Positions 26,044 to 36,376 of a stretch of 64,000 nt of DNA are shown here, piece by piece; the first letter of the stretch is position 1, and every line of letters starts with the position of its first letter. The DNA comes from Sphingobacterium mizutaii (GTDB taxonomy: Bacteria > Bacteroidota > Bacteroidia > Sphingobacteriales > Sphingobacteriaceae), in assembly GCF_900187125.1 (NCBI RefSeq), contig NZ_LT906468.1:1488001-1552000 (forward strand), in the 5' to 3' direction. Both the position numbers and the translations under genes were made by a program. The notes beneath the pieces were generated by a model, which saw nothing but the letters and a program-made list of their open reading frames with translations, did not search any database and was not told where the DNA came from.

Positions 26044-27210
26044 ATGAAAATTAAATTATTATTAGCTTCCTTATTTCTTTGCGGCATGTCCTATGCGCAG
26101 CAAAAGCAGTCTTTTAACGGAATAGATATGAGTTTGGGTAACTTATCCAAACTTTCCAATGCCAAAACCAGATCAATTAGCCCAGAAAACTTTACCGGTG
26201 CAAAAGGGAAAGGCGGAATGGCAGACCCAGCAAAACAGGCGGGTCAAAAGAACGTTGCCAATGCTTCCCATGCTTCCCGTGAATTGGGAGTGGGTTGGAA
26301 AGTTAACCCATATATCACCATTGCGCCAGGAGAAACCTTTACCATGGCTGAAATCAATGAATCCGGTGTGATTCAGCACATGTGGATGACGCCAACTGGA
26401 AACTGGAATCATACCATCTTCAGGATCTATTGGGATGGCGAGTCAACTCCTTCCGTAGAATCTCCGGTAGGACCATTCTTTGGCATGGCTTGGCATCGTT
26501 TTGCTCCTTTGAATTCCTTGGCAATGACGGTCAACCCGGGTAGCGCATTCAATTCCTATTGGAAGATGCCATTCAGGAAGAGCGCTAAGATCACGATGGA
26601 GAATATTTCCAGTGAACCAATGAACCTGTATTACCAGATTGATTACGCGGTAACGGAAGTTCCTGAAGATGAGGGTTATTTCCATGCACAATATCGCCGT
26701 TCCAATCCAACCCAAGGCTCATTGCATACCATCATCGATGGCATCAAAGGGAAAGGACAATATGTAGGAACTTATCTAGGCGTAGGAGTCAACAACATTG
26801 GTTGGTGGGGAGAGGGAGAGATTAAGTTCTTCATGGATGGTGATAAGGATTTTGCTACCATCGTAGGAACTGGGTTAGAGGATTATTTCTGTGGTTCCTA
26901 CAACTTCGAAAACAAGGCTACAAGGCAATATCAAGAATATTCCACAGCATTCGCTGGCCTGCACCAAGTAATCCGTCCTGATGGCGTATATGAGTCCCAG
27001 GCGCGTTTTGGCATGTACCGTTGGCATATCATGGATCCGGTGCGATTCGATGGTGACCTAAAAGTGACGATCCAGGATTTAGGCTGGCGTTCAGAAGGAC
27101 GATACCTGCCGCAGAAGTCAGATATGATCTCTGTTGCGTATTGGTATCAATCTGAACCACATAACAAGTTTCCAAATCTTCCATCCAAGAACGATCTAGA
27201 AGTAAACTAA
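26044..27210 (+). CDS. Secreted GH172 (DUF2961) glycosidase, candidate D-arabinofuranosidase
   Basis: 388 residues. Signal peptide 'MKIKLLLASLFLCGMSYAQ' with cleavage after SYA. The mature protein matches DUF2961, now GH172: 'GVGWKVNPYITIAPGETFTM' (~79), 'GVIQHMWMTPTGNW' (~109), 'FRIYWDGESTPSVESPVGPFFG' (~122) and 'IVGTGLEDYFCGSYNF' (~275), where Glu279 is the likely catalytic carboxylate. Characterised GH172 members act on alpha-D-fructofuranosides and D-arabinofuranosides. The downstream D-arabinose-type isomerase and ribulokinase make a D-arabinofuranosidase the better guess. First gene of the locus, behind paired LacI-type operators. Confidence 0.83.
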   Translation: MKIKLLLASLFLCGMSYAQQKQSFNGIDMSLGNLSKLSNAKTRSISPENFTGAKGKGGMADPAKQAGQKNVANASHASRELGVGWKVNPYITIAPGETFTMAEINESGVIQHMWMTPTGNWNHTIFRIYWDGESTPSVESPVGPFFGMAWHRFAPLNSLAMTVNPGSAFNSYWKMPFRKSAKITMENISSEPMNLYYQIDYAVTEVPEDEGYFHAQYRRSNPTQGSLHTIIDGIKGKGQYVGTYLGVGVNNIGWWGEGEIKFFMDGDKDFATIVGTGLEDYFCGSYNFENKATRQYQEYSTAFAGLHQVIRPDGVYESQARFGMYRWHIMDPVRFDGDLKVTIQDLGWRSEGRYLPQKSDMISVAYWYQSEPHNKFPNLPSKNDLEVN

Positions 27211-27216
27211 ATTTCT

Positions 27217-28461
27217 ATGAAAAACACATGGCTACATGCATTAATGGGGGCTTCGGCACTGTTGCTGGCTAGCTCCTGCCAAGAAAGCAAGAAAAATGAA
27301 TCTTCAACCCAGGATACCGTGAGTACAAATTATAACGAAGGCCAATTTGGCTATGATCTGCAATTCTTGCAGAAGCACGATAGCATTTTGATTTTGAGCA
27401 ATGAGAGTGGTCTAGGGCAAATCTTGGTGTCTCCAAAATATCAAGGCAAGGTCTTTACCTCTACGGCTGAAGGACCCGATGGTAAAAGTTTCGGCTGGGT
27501 GAATTACAAGGCTTTTACGGCGCCGGTCGATCCACACATGAATGCTTATGGTGGTGAAGACCGTCTATGGCTAGGTCCTGAAGGCGGTCCATTTTCCCTG
27601 TACTTCGAAAAGGGGAGTGAAATGGTCTATGATCATTGGAAAACACCTGCAGCAATTGATACCGAGGCCTGGACCTTACTTTCTGCGACTGGAAATTCAG
27701 CAAGCATGGAAAAAACAGCAGAATTGAAAAATTATGCAGGTACCGTGCTCAGCATGAAACTTAACCGTGACATCAAAATGTTGAGTAATTCCCAGATTGA
27801 AGCCGATTTAGGTATTCAACTATCCGATCAGATAAAATCCGTAGGCTTTAGCACGATCAACAGCATCAGCAATACCGGTAAAGAAGCTTGGACAAAAGAA
27901 ACTGGGGCACCGTGTCTTTGGAGCTTAGATATGTTCATGCCTACCGACAGCACGGTTATTCTGGTCCCTTATGAAGAAACCGCTAAAGGAAAGGTGGCCA
28001 CGACTGATTATTTCGGAGAAATCGATAAAGATAGAATCAGTTACAAAAATGGTGTCCTTTACTTTAAGGCTGATGGTAAGTCAAGGGGCAAGCTAGGATT
28101 GTCGCCTTCAAGAGCTAAAACCATTGCCGGAAGTTATGACCTAGCGAATGGAATCTTGACGGTAACCAAGTTTTCGATCGATTCCAGCAAGGTTTATTTG
28201 AACCAGGAATGGACAACCAAAAAAGACCCTTTTGTGGGAGATGCTGTCAATGCCTATAACGATGGGCCATTAGAAGATGGAAGCCAAATGGGACCGTTCT
28301 ATGAGATCGAAAGTGTTTCTCCGGCAGCATTCCTAAAACCTTCAGAAAAATTGGAGCATACCCATAACGTGTATCATTTCGTTGGGGATAAAACTCAAAT
28401 AGCTAGTCTATTAAAGAAGTTATTTAATATAACTGTTGAAGATATTCAAACTGCATTCTAA
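27217..28461 (+). CDS. Lipoprotein, DUF6786-like
   Basis: 414 residues. Lipobox 'LLLASSC' (Cys21) followed by a Ser/Thr/Asn-rich linker, so surface or periplasmic lipoprotein. The body is rich in beta strands: '[44 protein letters not shown]', '[22 protein letters not shown]'. This resembles DUF6786 and the galactose-mutarotase-like/aldose-epimerase fold, but I cannot see a certain catalytic pair. It lies 6 bases after the GH172 gene and 11 before the isomerase, so it belongs to the same operon. Function not established; sugar binding or epimerisation is inference. Confidence 0.65.
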   Translation: MKNTWLHALMGASALLLASSCQESKKNESSTQDTVSTNYNEGQFGYDLQFLQKHDSILILSNESGLGQILVSPKYQGKVFTSTAEGPDGKSFGWVNYKAFTAPVDPHMNAYGGEDRLWLGPEGGPFSLYFEKGSEMVYDHWKTPAAIDTEAWTLLSATGNSASMEKTAELKNYAGTVLSMKLNRDIKMLSNSQIEADLGIQLSDQIKSVGFSTINSISNTGKEAWTKETGAPCLWSLDMFMPTDSTVILVPYEETAKGKVATTDYFGEIDKDRISYKNGVLYFKADGKSRGKLGLSPSRAKTIAGSYDLANGILTVTKFSIDSSKVYLNQEWTTKKDPFVGDAVNAYNDGPLEDGSQMGPFYEIESVSPAAFLKPSEKLEHTHNVYHFVGDKTQIASLLKKLFNITVEDIQTAF

Positions 28462-28472
28462 ACCGCTTAATA

Positions 28473-30236
28473 ATGAACAAATATCCAAAAATCGGGATCA
28501 GACCCATCATTGATGGCCGCTGGGGTGGCATCCGGGAATCCTTAGAAGATACCACCATGAACATGGCCAAGGCTGTGAAAAAACTATATGAATCAGAATT
28601 GAAATATCCAGACGGAAGTCCAGTACAGTGTGTCATTGCGGATAGCTGTATCGGTGGGGTCAAGGAAGCGGCAGATTGCCAGGAAAAGTTTGACCTGGAG
28701 CAAGTCGGTGTTTCCCTATCCGTAACCCCTTGTTGGTGTTATGGATCTGAAACCATGGATATGGATCCCATCCGACCAAAGGCCATTTGGGGCTTCAATG
28801 GAACCGAAAGACCTGGTGCCGTTTATCTTGCGGCAACGGTAGCTGCCCATAATCAAAAAGGACTGCCCGTATTTAGCATTTATGGACATGATGTGCAAGA
28901 TATGGGGGATAGCAAGGTTCCGAATGATGTGAGAGATAAACTGCTCTCCTTTGCCAAATCCGGCCTTGCAGTTGCGATGTTACGCGGTAAAAGCTATTTG
29001 GCTATCGGTTCGGTTTCCATGGGGATTGTTGGCTCCATCGTAAATGCTGAATTCTTCCAAGAATATTTAGGCATGCGAAACGAGTATGTCGACTCCTCAG
29101 AAGTACTGAGACGCATTCAGTTAGGAATCTATGATGAAGACGAATTCAAGAAAGCCTTAGAATGGACCAAAAAGCATTGTAAGGAAGGTGCCGATTTCAA
29201 CCAGAAGCATAAAGTAAAAAACAGGAAAGAAAAAGATGAGGATTGGGAATTTGTAGTAAAAATGACCCTCATTATCCGCGACCTGATGATCGGCAATCCA
29301 AAATTGAAGGAAATGGGCCATGCTGAAGAAGCAATGGGTCACAATGCCTTCATTTCAGGATTCCAAGGCCAAAGACAATGGACGGACTTCCTACCGAATG
29401 GCGACTTCTCAGAAGCTATCTTGAACTCTTCATTCGATTGGAATGGAATCCGCAACCCTTTTATGGTCGCAACAGAAAACGACTCCCTAAATGGGGTTTC
29501 TATGGCTTTCAACTATCTTTTGACCAATACTGCACAGATATTCGCAGATGTCAGGACCTATTGGTCCCCAGAGGCAGTAAAAAGAGTGAGCGGATGGAAA
29601 CCTTCAGGTGCCGCTAAAGATGGCTTTATCCATTTGATCAATTCGGGTTCGGCAACCTTGGATGGTACCGGACAGCAATCGGCCAATGGGAAACCCGTCA
29701 TGAAACCATTCTGGGAGATCTCCGATAAAGAGGCAAAAGCCTGTTTAAAGGCCACGACTTGGTATCCCGCAAACCGTGATTATTTCAGGGGAGGAGGTTA
29801 TTCTTCCAACTTCCTGAGCAAGGGCGGTATGCCAGTGACCATGTGCCGGATTAATTTAATAAAAGGTTTAGGGCCAACCATACAAATTGCTGAAGGTTAT
29901 ACCGTTGATATTCCGGAAAAAGTGCATAAGGTCTTGGATGAACGTACCGACAAAACTTGGCCGACCACCTGGTTTGTGCCTGAACTGACCGGTGAAGGAG
30001 CCTTTACCGATGTATATTCCGTCATGGCAAATTGGGGTTCCAACCATGGTGCCATCAGTTATGGCCATATCGGGCATGACCTGATCACCATGGCAGCTAT
30101 GCTACGTATCCCTGTCTGTATGCATAATGTTCCTGCAAACCGCTTGTTTAGACCCGCTACTTGGGCAGCCTTCGGTATGAACCAAGAAGGTGCGGATTAT
30201 CGAGCATGTGAAGTATTTGGACCACTTTATAAATAA
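28473..30236 (+). CDS. fucI: L-fucose/D-arabinose isomerase
   Basis: 587 residues, normal length for FucI. Conserved segments: '[24 protein letters not shown]' (~6-29), '[10 protein letters not shown]', '[18 protein letters not shown]', '[16 protein letters not shown]', metal-binding Glu in '[14 protein letters not shown]' (~205-220) and '[15 protein letters not shown]'-like '[17 protein letters not shown]' (~535). FucI isomerises L-fucose to L-fuculose and, by the same chemistry, D-arabinose to D-ribulose. Since the locus has a ribulokinase but no fuculokinase or fuculose-phosphate aldolase, and L-fucose is served by the oxidative operon next door, D-arabinose is the more likely substrate. 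Confidence 0.92.
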   Translation: MNKYPKIGIRPIIDGRWGGIRESLEDTTMNMAKAVKKLYESELKYPDGSPVQCVIADSCIGGVKEAADCQEKFDLEQVGVSLSVTPCWCYGSETMDMDPIRPKAIWGFNGTERPGAVYLAATVAAHNQKGLPVFSIYGHDVQDMGDSKVPNDVRDKLLSFAKSGLAVAMLRGKSYLAIGSVSMGIVGSIVNAEFFQEYLGMRNEYVDSSEVLRRIQLGIYDEDEFKKALEWTKKHCKEGADFNQKHKVKNRKEKDEDWEFVVKMTLIIRDLMIGNPKLKEMGHAEEAMGHNAFISGFQGQRQWTDFLPNGDFSEAILNSSFDWNGIRNPFMVATENDSLNGVSMAFNYLLTNTAQIFADVRTYWSPEAVKRVSGWKPSGAAKDGFIHLINSGSATLDGTGQQSANGKPVMKPFWEISDKEAKACLKATTWYPANRDYFRGGGYSSNFLSKGGMPVTMCRINLIKGLGPTIQIAEGYTVDIPEKVHKVLDERTDKTWPTTWFVPELTGEGAFTDVYSVMANWGSNHGAISYGHIGHDLITMAAMLRIPVCMHNVPANRLFRPATWAAFGMNQEGADYRACEVFGPLYK

Positions 30237-30240
30237 CAAC

Positions 30241-31575
30241 ATGAGCAACCATAAGAAATCATTGTTTCGGGATGATGAAGGGAACTATTTGTTGGTTCCA
30301 TTTCTGTTCATCTGTAGTTTATTCCTTTTATGGGGCTTTGCCCATGGCTTTTTGGATGTGCTTGATAAGCATTTCCAGGATCTATTGCATGTTTCCAAGG
30401 CGCAATCGGGTTTTGTACAATTCTCATTGTACATCGGTTATTTGGCCATGGCCATCCCTGCAGGGCTTTTTATCAAGAAATTCGGTTATCAGAAAGGTAT
30501 TATCTTCGGCTTGGTTCTGTTTGCTATTGGTGCATTTATGTTCTATCCGGCCGCCAAACTCGCAGCATTTATCCCATTCTTGACCGCATTGTTTGTGATA
30601 GCCTGTGGCTTGGCCTTCCTAGAAACGGCCGCAAACCCTTATTCCATTGTTTTAGGATCAAAGGAAGGGGCAGCAAGAAGGATCAATATTTCCCAGTCAT
30701 TCAATGGCTTGGGCTGGATCTTAGGGCCTTTGATCGGCGGATTGATGATCTTTGGAACGGAAGCTGAAGGCGAGCATGATAAATTCGATTCCTTGGTTCA
30801 ACCCTATATTGGGATAGGATGTGTGGTGGTTTTGGTTGCTATCGTGTTTTTGATTATTAAATTACCCGAAATCAAAGAGAAAAAGGAATCTGGGGAATAC
30901 GAGGAAAACCCACCGATGCGGAATTTGCTGAAGCATCCAGTCTTTATTTTCGCTGTAGTGGCGCAATTTCTCTATGTAGCGGCCCAAACTGGTACCAATT
31001 CATTTTTCATCAACTACGTGATCGATGCGATTCATGACCTGAAAACTCCGATTTCCAATATCATGGGCAATCTGGGTTCTTTCGGCGAATTCTTTATGCC
31101 GAAAAATGATGAACAGGCGGCTTCCCTTATCCTTGCCATCGGTGGGATGGGAGCTTTCTGGATTGGTCGATTGACAGGATCTTATCTGATGAAGTTTATT
31201 GCACCACATCGCCTTCTAGGCTTTTATGCGGTCATGAATGTGATCTTGAACATCTTGGTGTTCATGAACCTGGGTTGGGTATCTGTGTTTGCGTTGTTCT
31301 TAACCTACTTTTTCATGTCCATTATGTTCCCGACCATTTTTGCCTTAGGCATCAATAACCTAGGTACCCTAACTAAAAAAGGATCTTCCTTCTTGGTTAT
31401 GGCAGTAGCAGGTGGGGCATTCTGTCCACCATTGATGGGCTTGATCGCAGACCATAGTTCTATGGCCACTGGATTCATTATTCCAGTGCTTTGTTATGTG
31501 GTGATTGCGGTCTTTGCGATTTGGGGAGTAGGTAAAGTAGAAGGTAAATTGGATATGTCAAATCCATCACATTAA
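30241..31575 (+). CDS. FucP-like MFS sugar transporter
   Basis: 444 residues from ATG 30241, which lies 4 bases after the isomerase stop; the longer frame starting at 30190 would run through the isomerase C terminus and is rejected. Twelve membrane helices, with 'FLLWGFAHGFLDVLDKHFQD' (~25-45), 'AANPYSIVLGSKEGAARRINISQSFNGLGWILGPLIGG' (~130-167) and 'YFFMSIMFPTIFALGINNLG' (~355). It is a paralogue of the transporter at 18865-20115 with an extra loop around residues 175-200 and 265-295. Within this locus it probably imports free D-arabinose or a similar pentose with H+. Confidence 0.9.
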   Translation: MSNHKKSLFRDDEGNYLLVPFLFICSLFLLWGFAHGFLDVLDKHFQDLLHVSKAQSGFVQFSLYIGYLAMAIPAGLFIKKFGYQKGIIFGLVLFAIGAFMFYPAAKLAAFIPFLTALFVIACGLAFLETAANPYSIVLGSKEGAARRINISQSFNGLGWILGPLIGGLMIFGTEAEGEHDKFDSLVQPYIGIGCVVVLVAIVFLIIKLPEIKEKKESGEYEENPPMRNLLKHPVFIFAVVAQFLYVAAQTGTNSFFINYVIDAIHDLKTPISNIMGNLGSFGEFFMPKNDEQAASLILAIGGMGAFWIGRLTGSYLMKFIAPHRLLGFYAVMNVILNILVFMNLGWVSVFALFLTYFFMSIMFPTIFALGINNLGTLTKKGSSFLVMAVAGGAFCPPLMGLIADHSSMATGFIIPVLCYVVIAVFAIWGVGKVEGKLDMSNPSH

Positions 31576-31586
31576 TAGGAGTTTAA

Positions 31587-33254
31587 ATGAAACAATCATA
31601 TGTAATTGGCGTTGATTTTGGAACCGATTCAGCGAGGGCTCTACTGGTCGATTCTGCTAATGGAGAAGTCCTTGGATCGGCTACATCTAGCTTTAAAAGA
31701 TGGAAGGAAGGACTGTATTGCGACCCAAAACAAAGTCAATTTCGTCAGCATCCATTGGATTATATAGAAAGCCTGGAAGCCTGTCTGAAGGGATGTTTGG
31801 CAAATGCCAATGATGAAATCAAGGCCAATGTCCTCGCCATTTCCATTGATGCTACGGGCTCGACCCCGGTAGCCATTGATAGGCATGGTCAACCTTTGGC
31901 ATTGTCAGCGGAATTTTCTGAAAATCCGAATGCCATGTTTTTCCTGTGGAAAGATCATAGTTCCATCAAGGAAGTGGAGGAGATCAACCAAAAAGCCCAG
32001 GGTTTAGAAGTTAATTACCTGAGTTATTGTGGGGGTGCCTATTCTTCCGAATGGTTTTGGTCCAAATTGCTCCACATGGCAAGGACAGACGAAGAAGTCT
32101 ATAATGCGACCCATTCCTGGCTTGAACAGAGTGATTGGTTACCCTATCTTTTGACGGGCAATCAAGATGCACAGCTCCTCAAGCGGAATGTCTGTGCCGC
32201 AGGGCACAAGGCTTTATGGGCACAGGAATTAGGAGGGTATCCTCCGCTGGAATTCTTTACCCATTTAGACCCTAAACTGGAAAAGATATACCATTCCATT
32301 AATAAGGAGGTTTTTACAGCAGATGAGCTTGTCGGGAATCTATCCAAAGAATGGGCCGATAAATTGGGCTTAAAAACAGATGTTTTGATCTGTGTTGGGG
32401 CCATTGATGCCCATGTTGGCGCCATTGGAGCACAAATCCAACCAGGGTATATGTGCAAGGTCATGGGAACTTCGACCTGTGATATGATGGTAATTGATAG
32501 AGAAGAATTACAAGATCGATTGGTACAAGGGATCTGTGGACAGGTCCAAGGCTCAATCGTGCCACAATATATTGGTTTAGAAGCTGGTCAATCCGCGTTT
32601 GGTGATGTATATAATTGGTTGAAGAACTTGCTGTTGTGGCCAATAAAGAATAGTCTGAAAAGATCTGCATCACTGGGTAGTCAAGCCATTTCAGATTTAA
32701 GGGATGAACTTGAGCGAAATTTACTTTCAGAGCTTTCCGAATTGGCCAAACAACAGCCTATCCAAGAAGATTCCGAACTGGCATTGGATTGGTTCAATGG
32801 TCGGCGAACGCCTGACGTAAACCCTTCCTTGACCGCAGCATTGTTCAACCTGGACTTGGGTAGCAATCCAGTCAATATCTTTCAGGCCTTGGTGGAGGCC
32901 ACCTGTTTTGGCTCCCGTGCCATTGTGGAGCATGTGGAAAACCAAGGTGTGGCCATCCAAGGGGTCATCGGAATAGGGGGGATTGCCAAGAAATCAGATT
33001 ATGTAATGCAAACCTTGGCTGATGTCCTGCAAAGGCCCATTATGGTCCATCGCTCTGATGAAACCTGTGCTATGGGCGCATGCATGCTGGCTGCCACTGC
33101 CGCAGGGATTTATACTTCACTGTCCGAAGCCATGGATAAGATGGGTTCAGGCTTCGAAAAGGAATATTTGCCCAATCCAGAAAAGAAGGAGTTGTTTGAC
33201 AAACGCTATGCAAAGTACCTGGCTTTTGGTTCCATGATTAATACTGTAGAATAA
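31587..33254 (+). CDS. araB: Ribulokinase (FGGY family)
   Basis: 555 residues, the AraB length. 'IGVDFGTDSARALLVD' (residues 7-22) is the phosphate-1 motif with the ribulokinase-type 'GTDS'. 'LAISIDATGSTPVAID' (~85), 'EQSDWLPYLLTG', 'GAIDAHVGAIGA' (~275), 'VMGTSTCDMM' (~290) and 'GIGGIAKKSDYVMQTLADVLQRPI' (~465) complete the FGGY kinase pattern. Ribulokinases accept both L- and D-ribulose. After FucI, phosphorylation of D-ribulose to D-ribulose 5-phosphate feeds the pentose phosphate pathway. No L-arabinose isomerase or AraD epimerase is present. Confidence 0.9.
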   Translation: MKQSYVIGVDFGTDSARALLVDSANGEVLGSATSSFKRWKEGLYCDPKQSQFRQHPLDYIESLEACLKGCLANANDEIKANVLAISIDATGSTPVAIDRHGQPLALSAEFSENPNAMFFLWKDHSSIKEVEEINQKAQGLEVNYLSYCGGAYSSEWFWSKLLHMARTDEEVYNATHSWLEQSDWLPYLLTGNQDAQLLKRNVCAAGHKALWAQELGGYPPLEFFTHLDPKLEKIYHSINKEVFTADELVGNLSKEWADKLGLKTDVLICVGAIDAHVGAIGAQIQPGYMCKVMGTSTCDMMVIDREELQDRLVQGICGQVQGSIVPQYIGLEAGQSAFGDVYNWLKNLLLWPIKNSLKRSASLGSQAISDLRDELERNLLSELSELAKQQPIQEDSELALDWFNGRRTPDVNPSLTAALFNLDLGSNPVNIFQALVEATCFGSRAIVEHVENQGVAIQGVIGIGGIAKKSDYVMQTLADVLQRPIMVHRSDETCAMGACMLAATAAGIYTSLSEAMDKMGSGFEKEYLPNPEKKELFDKRYAKYLAFGSMINTVE

Positions 33255-33260
33255 ATTGAA

Positions 33261-35342
33261 ATGAGAATTTATTTGATTTACATAGTTGTTGTTTTGGTTA
33301 CCTGCTTGAATGCTATGCTCTCTTCATTAGCCTTTGGCCAAGGAATCCCAAAATCCTTAAAGTCTTATATTTCCAATCTTGAGTATTCCAAAATTGGAAA
33401 CCAAAGCCCTGAAATCAAATTCAAAAAAGTCGATAAACAGACCTATAGGGTCGAGGTAAATTGGAAAATATTGTCCGATACCAGTCTAGAAAGGCTCTAT
33501 GTGGCTGTTAAGCCTGCCTTTAAACCAAGCTTTCATTGGGCTCCGCATCTAACACCTACGGATAACCATATCGTAGCACAGCATGTGTTTCGTTCTGCTG
33601 CCATGATCGTGCATGATGCCCAAAAATCCTTGGCTATCATTCCAGATGTGTCCTTGTTGGAGACCAAACCTGCTGTTCCTTGGTATTTGGACCTCAATGC
33701 CACAGCAAATTTATTGACCTTGGGACAAGCTAATTCGAAAATTACCGACCATATTCTCTATGAAAAGGAGGAAAAAACCAAGTTCCCGGCAGGTTCCTAT
33801 CGTTTGGAATTTTTTGTCAAATACTCTTCTGATCCCGACAATATTCAAAATCCATTTGCCAGTATCAATCAGTTTATGTGGAATCAATGGGGTGAAAAAC
33901 TGTATCAAAAAGGGGAACCTTTACCAGATAACAATCTAGATCCCTACGTGGATTATACCTATCAATGGGCTTTCAAATATTGGCGGGATGCGGTCTGGCA
34001 AGAGTTTGATTTGAATGGAAAAAGGGTAGGAGCCGCAACCTTTATCGTCAATGTTACCCAAAGCCCAAATTATCCCGGCGAAGTCAATGAAAGGGAGTTT
34101 AGGTCGATTTGGAACCAAGCATGGTTCAACTCTTTCCGGTCTGCGTCTGGTTTATTTCGCTATGCGAAACGAAAAAACATCGATTCGTTGAAACGTTATG
34201 CCAATATGACCAAAGAATTGGCCCTTTCCTTTCCCCAAAAGAACGGTTTCTTTCCGGGCTTGATTGCTACCGAGATGAAGGAAGTGGAAATAGCCGGAAA
34301 AAAATATTGGCGTTCTGCAGGTTGGGATACTTATTATTTCGGTAACTCTAACCGTAATCCCTTTACCTGGAATGCAAAGGAATCGCCTTATCATGTCCTG
34401 GACATGAGTTATACAGCATTATTAATGCTGGATTGGTATCAGGAGTTGGAAAAAGACCCACGTCTATTGGACTATGCGGTTCGTTATGCTGATGCTTTGA
34501 TCAATATACAGCGGCCAGATGGTTATTTTCCGGCATGGCTGGACCTACAGGGCCAAAATGATATGGATATCTTGAGCAAATCGCCGGAATCTGCCATGTC
34601 CGTAAGTTTTTTGCTGAAACTATATCAAATCAGCAAGCTGGAAAAATATAAAGAATCTGCCTTAAAGTCCTTAGATGTCATTGAAAAGGAAATTGTGCCA
34701 ATCGGGAGATGGGAGGATTTTGAAACCTATTGGTCCTGTAGCCGCTTTGGACATGACAGCCTAGTTGCCAAGAAAATTGCAAGAAATGATATGTACAAGC
34801 AGAATACCTTGAGCATGTACTATACCGCTCAAGCGGCGATGGAAGCCTATAAGGTAACCGGTGACAAGGCATATTTACTAAAAGGAAAACGAGTGCTGGA
34901 TGAATTGTTGATGTGGCAGGCTGTTTGGCAGCCATCCTTCATCTATATCCATGCACTTGGAGGTTTTGGCGTGATGAACGCTGATGCTGAATGGAATGAT
35001 TGTAGGCAAAGCTTATTTGCAGAGCTGATCATGCAATACGGGAAGGAATTAGATCGAAAAGACTATATGCAGCGTGGCATTGCTGCCCTCAAAGCATCCT
35101 TTGTGATGATGTATGCGCCAGAAAACCAAGAAACCAAAGAGCAGTGGCAAAAACGCTGGCCTTTTCTTGGAAAACAAGATTATGGCTTTATGATGGAAAA
35201 CTATGGGCATGATGGCCATACGGATTCCAATGGGATTGGAATCGGTGAGTTTACCATCTATGATTGGGGGAACGGTGCCGCATCCGAAGCCGTAAATAGA
35301 ATAATCGACCATTGGGGAGAAAATGTGCTCTCTAAATGGTAA
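33261..35342 (+). CDS. Secreted protein of unknown family with predicted alpha-toroid domain
   Basis: 693 residues; I do not recognise a named family. An N-terminal hydrophobic segment (about 1-27, ending 'SLAFGQG') is a signal peptide. Residues ~30-235 look like a beta-sandwich module. From ~260 to 690 there are repeated amphipathic helix pairs such as 'LDMSYTALLMLDWYQEL', 'LLDYAVRYADALINIQRPDGYFPAW' and 'MYYTAQAAMEAYKVTGDKAYL', typical of (alpha/alpha)6 toroids of glycoside hydrolases and lyases. Candidate catalytic acids cannot be fixed. Located 6 bases after the ribulokinase in a polysaccharide locus, it is a good candidate for an uncharacterised glycosidase or lyase. Confidence 0.7.
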   Translation: MRIYLIYIVVVLVTCLNAMLSSLAFGQGIPKSLKSYISNLEYSKIGNQSPEIKFKKVDKQTYRVEVNWKILSDTSLERLYVAVKPAFKPSFHWAPHLTPTDNHIVAQHVFRSAAMIVHDAQKSLAIIPDVSLLETKPAVPWYLDLNATANLLTLGQANSKITDHILYEKEEKTKFPAGSYRLEFFVKYSSDPDNIQNPFASINQFMWNQWGEKLYQKGEPLPDNNLDPYVDYTYQWAFKYWRDAVWQEFDLNGKRVGAATFIVNVTQSPNYPGEVNEREFRSIWNQAWFNSFRSASGLFRYAKRKNIDSLKRYANMTKELALSFPQKNGFFPGLIATEMKEVEIAGKKYWRSAGWDTYYFGNSNRNPFTWNAKESPYHVLDMSYTALLMLDWYQELEKDPRLLDYAVRYADALINIQRPDGYFPAWLDLQGQNDMDILSKSPESAMSVSFLLKLYQISKLEKYKESALKSLDVIEKEIVPIGRWEDFETYWSCSRFGHDSLVAKKIARNDMYKQNTLSMYYTAQAAMEAYKVTGDKAYLLKGKRVLDELLMWQAVWQPSFIYIHALGGFGVMNADAEWNDCRQSLFAELIMQYGKELDRKDYMQRGIAALKASFVMMYAPENQETKEQWQKRWPFLGKQDYGFMMENYGHDGHTDSNGIGIGEFTIYDWGNGAASEAVNRIIDHWGENVLSKW

Positions 35343-35382
35343 CGAAAGGTTAATTATGAATTAATAATAATATATTTACAAC

Positions 35383-36372
35383 ATGGTAAAAAAGGTATCA
35401 TTAAAGGATATTGCTCAGAAAATCGGTGTTTCTACAGCCTTAGTTTCTTATGTGTTAAGTGGAAATGAGGAGAAGGGTAGAGTAGGGAAAGAAACTGCTG
35501 AGAAAATCAGGCAAGCCGCCAAAGAACTGAATTATCAGCCCAACCATATTGCGAAAAGCTTAAAAACGGGAAAGACCAATACGATTGGCCTGATCGTGGC
35601 AGATATTTCAAATCCTTTTTTTGCCTCTATTGCGCGAGGTGTAGAAGATGAATCTGGACATTTTGGATTGACCACCATTATTGGTAGTTCGGATGAAAGT
35701 ACTGAAAAGCTAAAAAACTTGGTCGATGTCTTTATTAAAAGACAGGTCGATGGCTTTATTATCTCTCCACCGGATAATTCAGAAGAAACCATTGAATACA
35801 TAATCTCCCTCGGAATTCCCATCTGTTTGATCGATAGACATTTTAACCATGTCAATTCCAGTTATGTCATTACGGACAATAAGGAATCCATGCAGACTGC
35901 CGTCAGCCATCTGCTGGAAATGGGCTACAAGAACTTGGCATTTGTAGCTTATAAAAGCAGCCTTCAGCATATGAAAGATCGTGAACAGGGATTTTTGGAT
36001 GCCAGTGCAACGATTCAATCCAAGGTCTATAAAATCAATTTCAACAAGCAACAGCAGGAACTGAATAAGGTGCTGGATGAAATCCTGGAGACCCAAAAGG
36101 CTGATGCCATTGTATTTGCCACCAATACACTGTCCGTTGCCGGTTTAAAATACCTGACTCAAAAAGGCGTTCAGATCCCGAAAGACTTGAATGTGATGTG
36201 TTTTGACTTTAGTGAGGTCTATGATTTCTTTTACCATCCTATTATCCACGTAAAACAACCTATTGAACAGTTGGCAAAGGATAGCGTGGTTGCTTTGACC
36301 CAACAGATGAAAGACCATACCATACAGAAAAAGGTGTTGCGTTCAGAATTGATTGCCAAGACTAGGGCATAG
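35383..36372 (+). CDS. LacI-family transcriptional regulator
   Basis: 329 residues. N-terminal LacI helix-turn-helix 'VSLKDIAQKIGVSTALVSYVLSG' (residues 4-26) and hinge helix 'YQPNHIAKSLKTGKTNTIGLIV'. Then a periplasmic-binding-protein-like sensor domain with 'ADISNPFFASIARGVEDE' and the C-terminal 'DFSEVYDFFYHPIIHVKQPIEQLAKDSV'. The hinge Leu in 'AKSLKTG' supports minor-groove insertion at a central CG, matching the CG-centred sites at 25826, 25925, 49001 and 49100. Last gene of the GH172 locus, 40 bases after the toroid gene. It probably represses the locus and the distant SusCD operon until a pentose or derived ligand binds. Confidence 0.92.
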   Translation: MVKKVSLKDIAQKIGVSTALVSYVLSGNEEKGRVGKETAEKIRQAAKELNYQPNHIAKSLKTGKTNTIGLIVADISNPFFASIARGVEDESGHFGLTTIIGSSDESTEKLKNLVDVFIKRQVDGFIISPPDNSEETIEYIISLGIPICLIDRHFNHVNSSYVITDNKESMQTAVSHLLEMGYKNLAFVAYKSSLQHMKDREQGFLDASATIQSKVYKINFNKQQQELNKVLDEILETQKADAIVFATNTLSVAGLKYLTQKGVQIPKDLNVMCFDFSEVYDFFYHPIIHVKQPIEQLAKDSVVALTQQMKDHTIQKKVLRSELIAKTRA

Positions 36373-36376
36373 TCTA

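Noticed and set aside
30190..30240. Earlier start for the second MFS transporter
   Set aside because: It would overlap the isomerase C terminus and put a hydrophilic 17-residue lead before the conserved start; ATG 30241 is 4 bases after the isomerase stop.
26044..36372. Reading the second sugar locus as a phosphorylative L-fucose pathway
   Set aside because: No fuculokinase-type FGGY kinase or fuculose-phosphate aldolase is present, the kinase has ribulokinase signatures, and a separate oxidative fucose operon is adjacent; not fully excluded.
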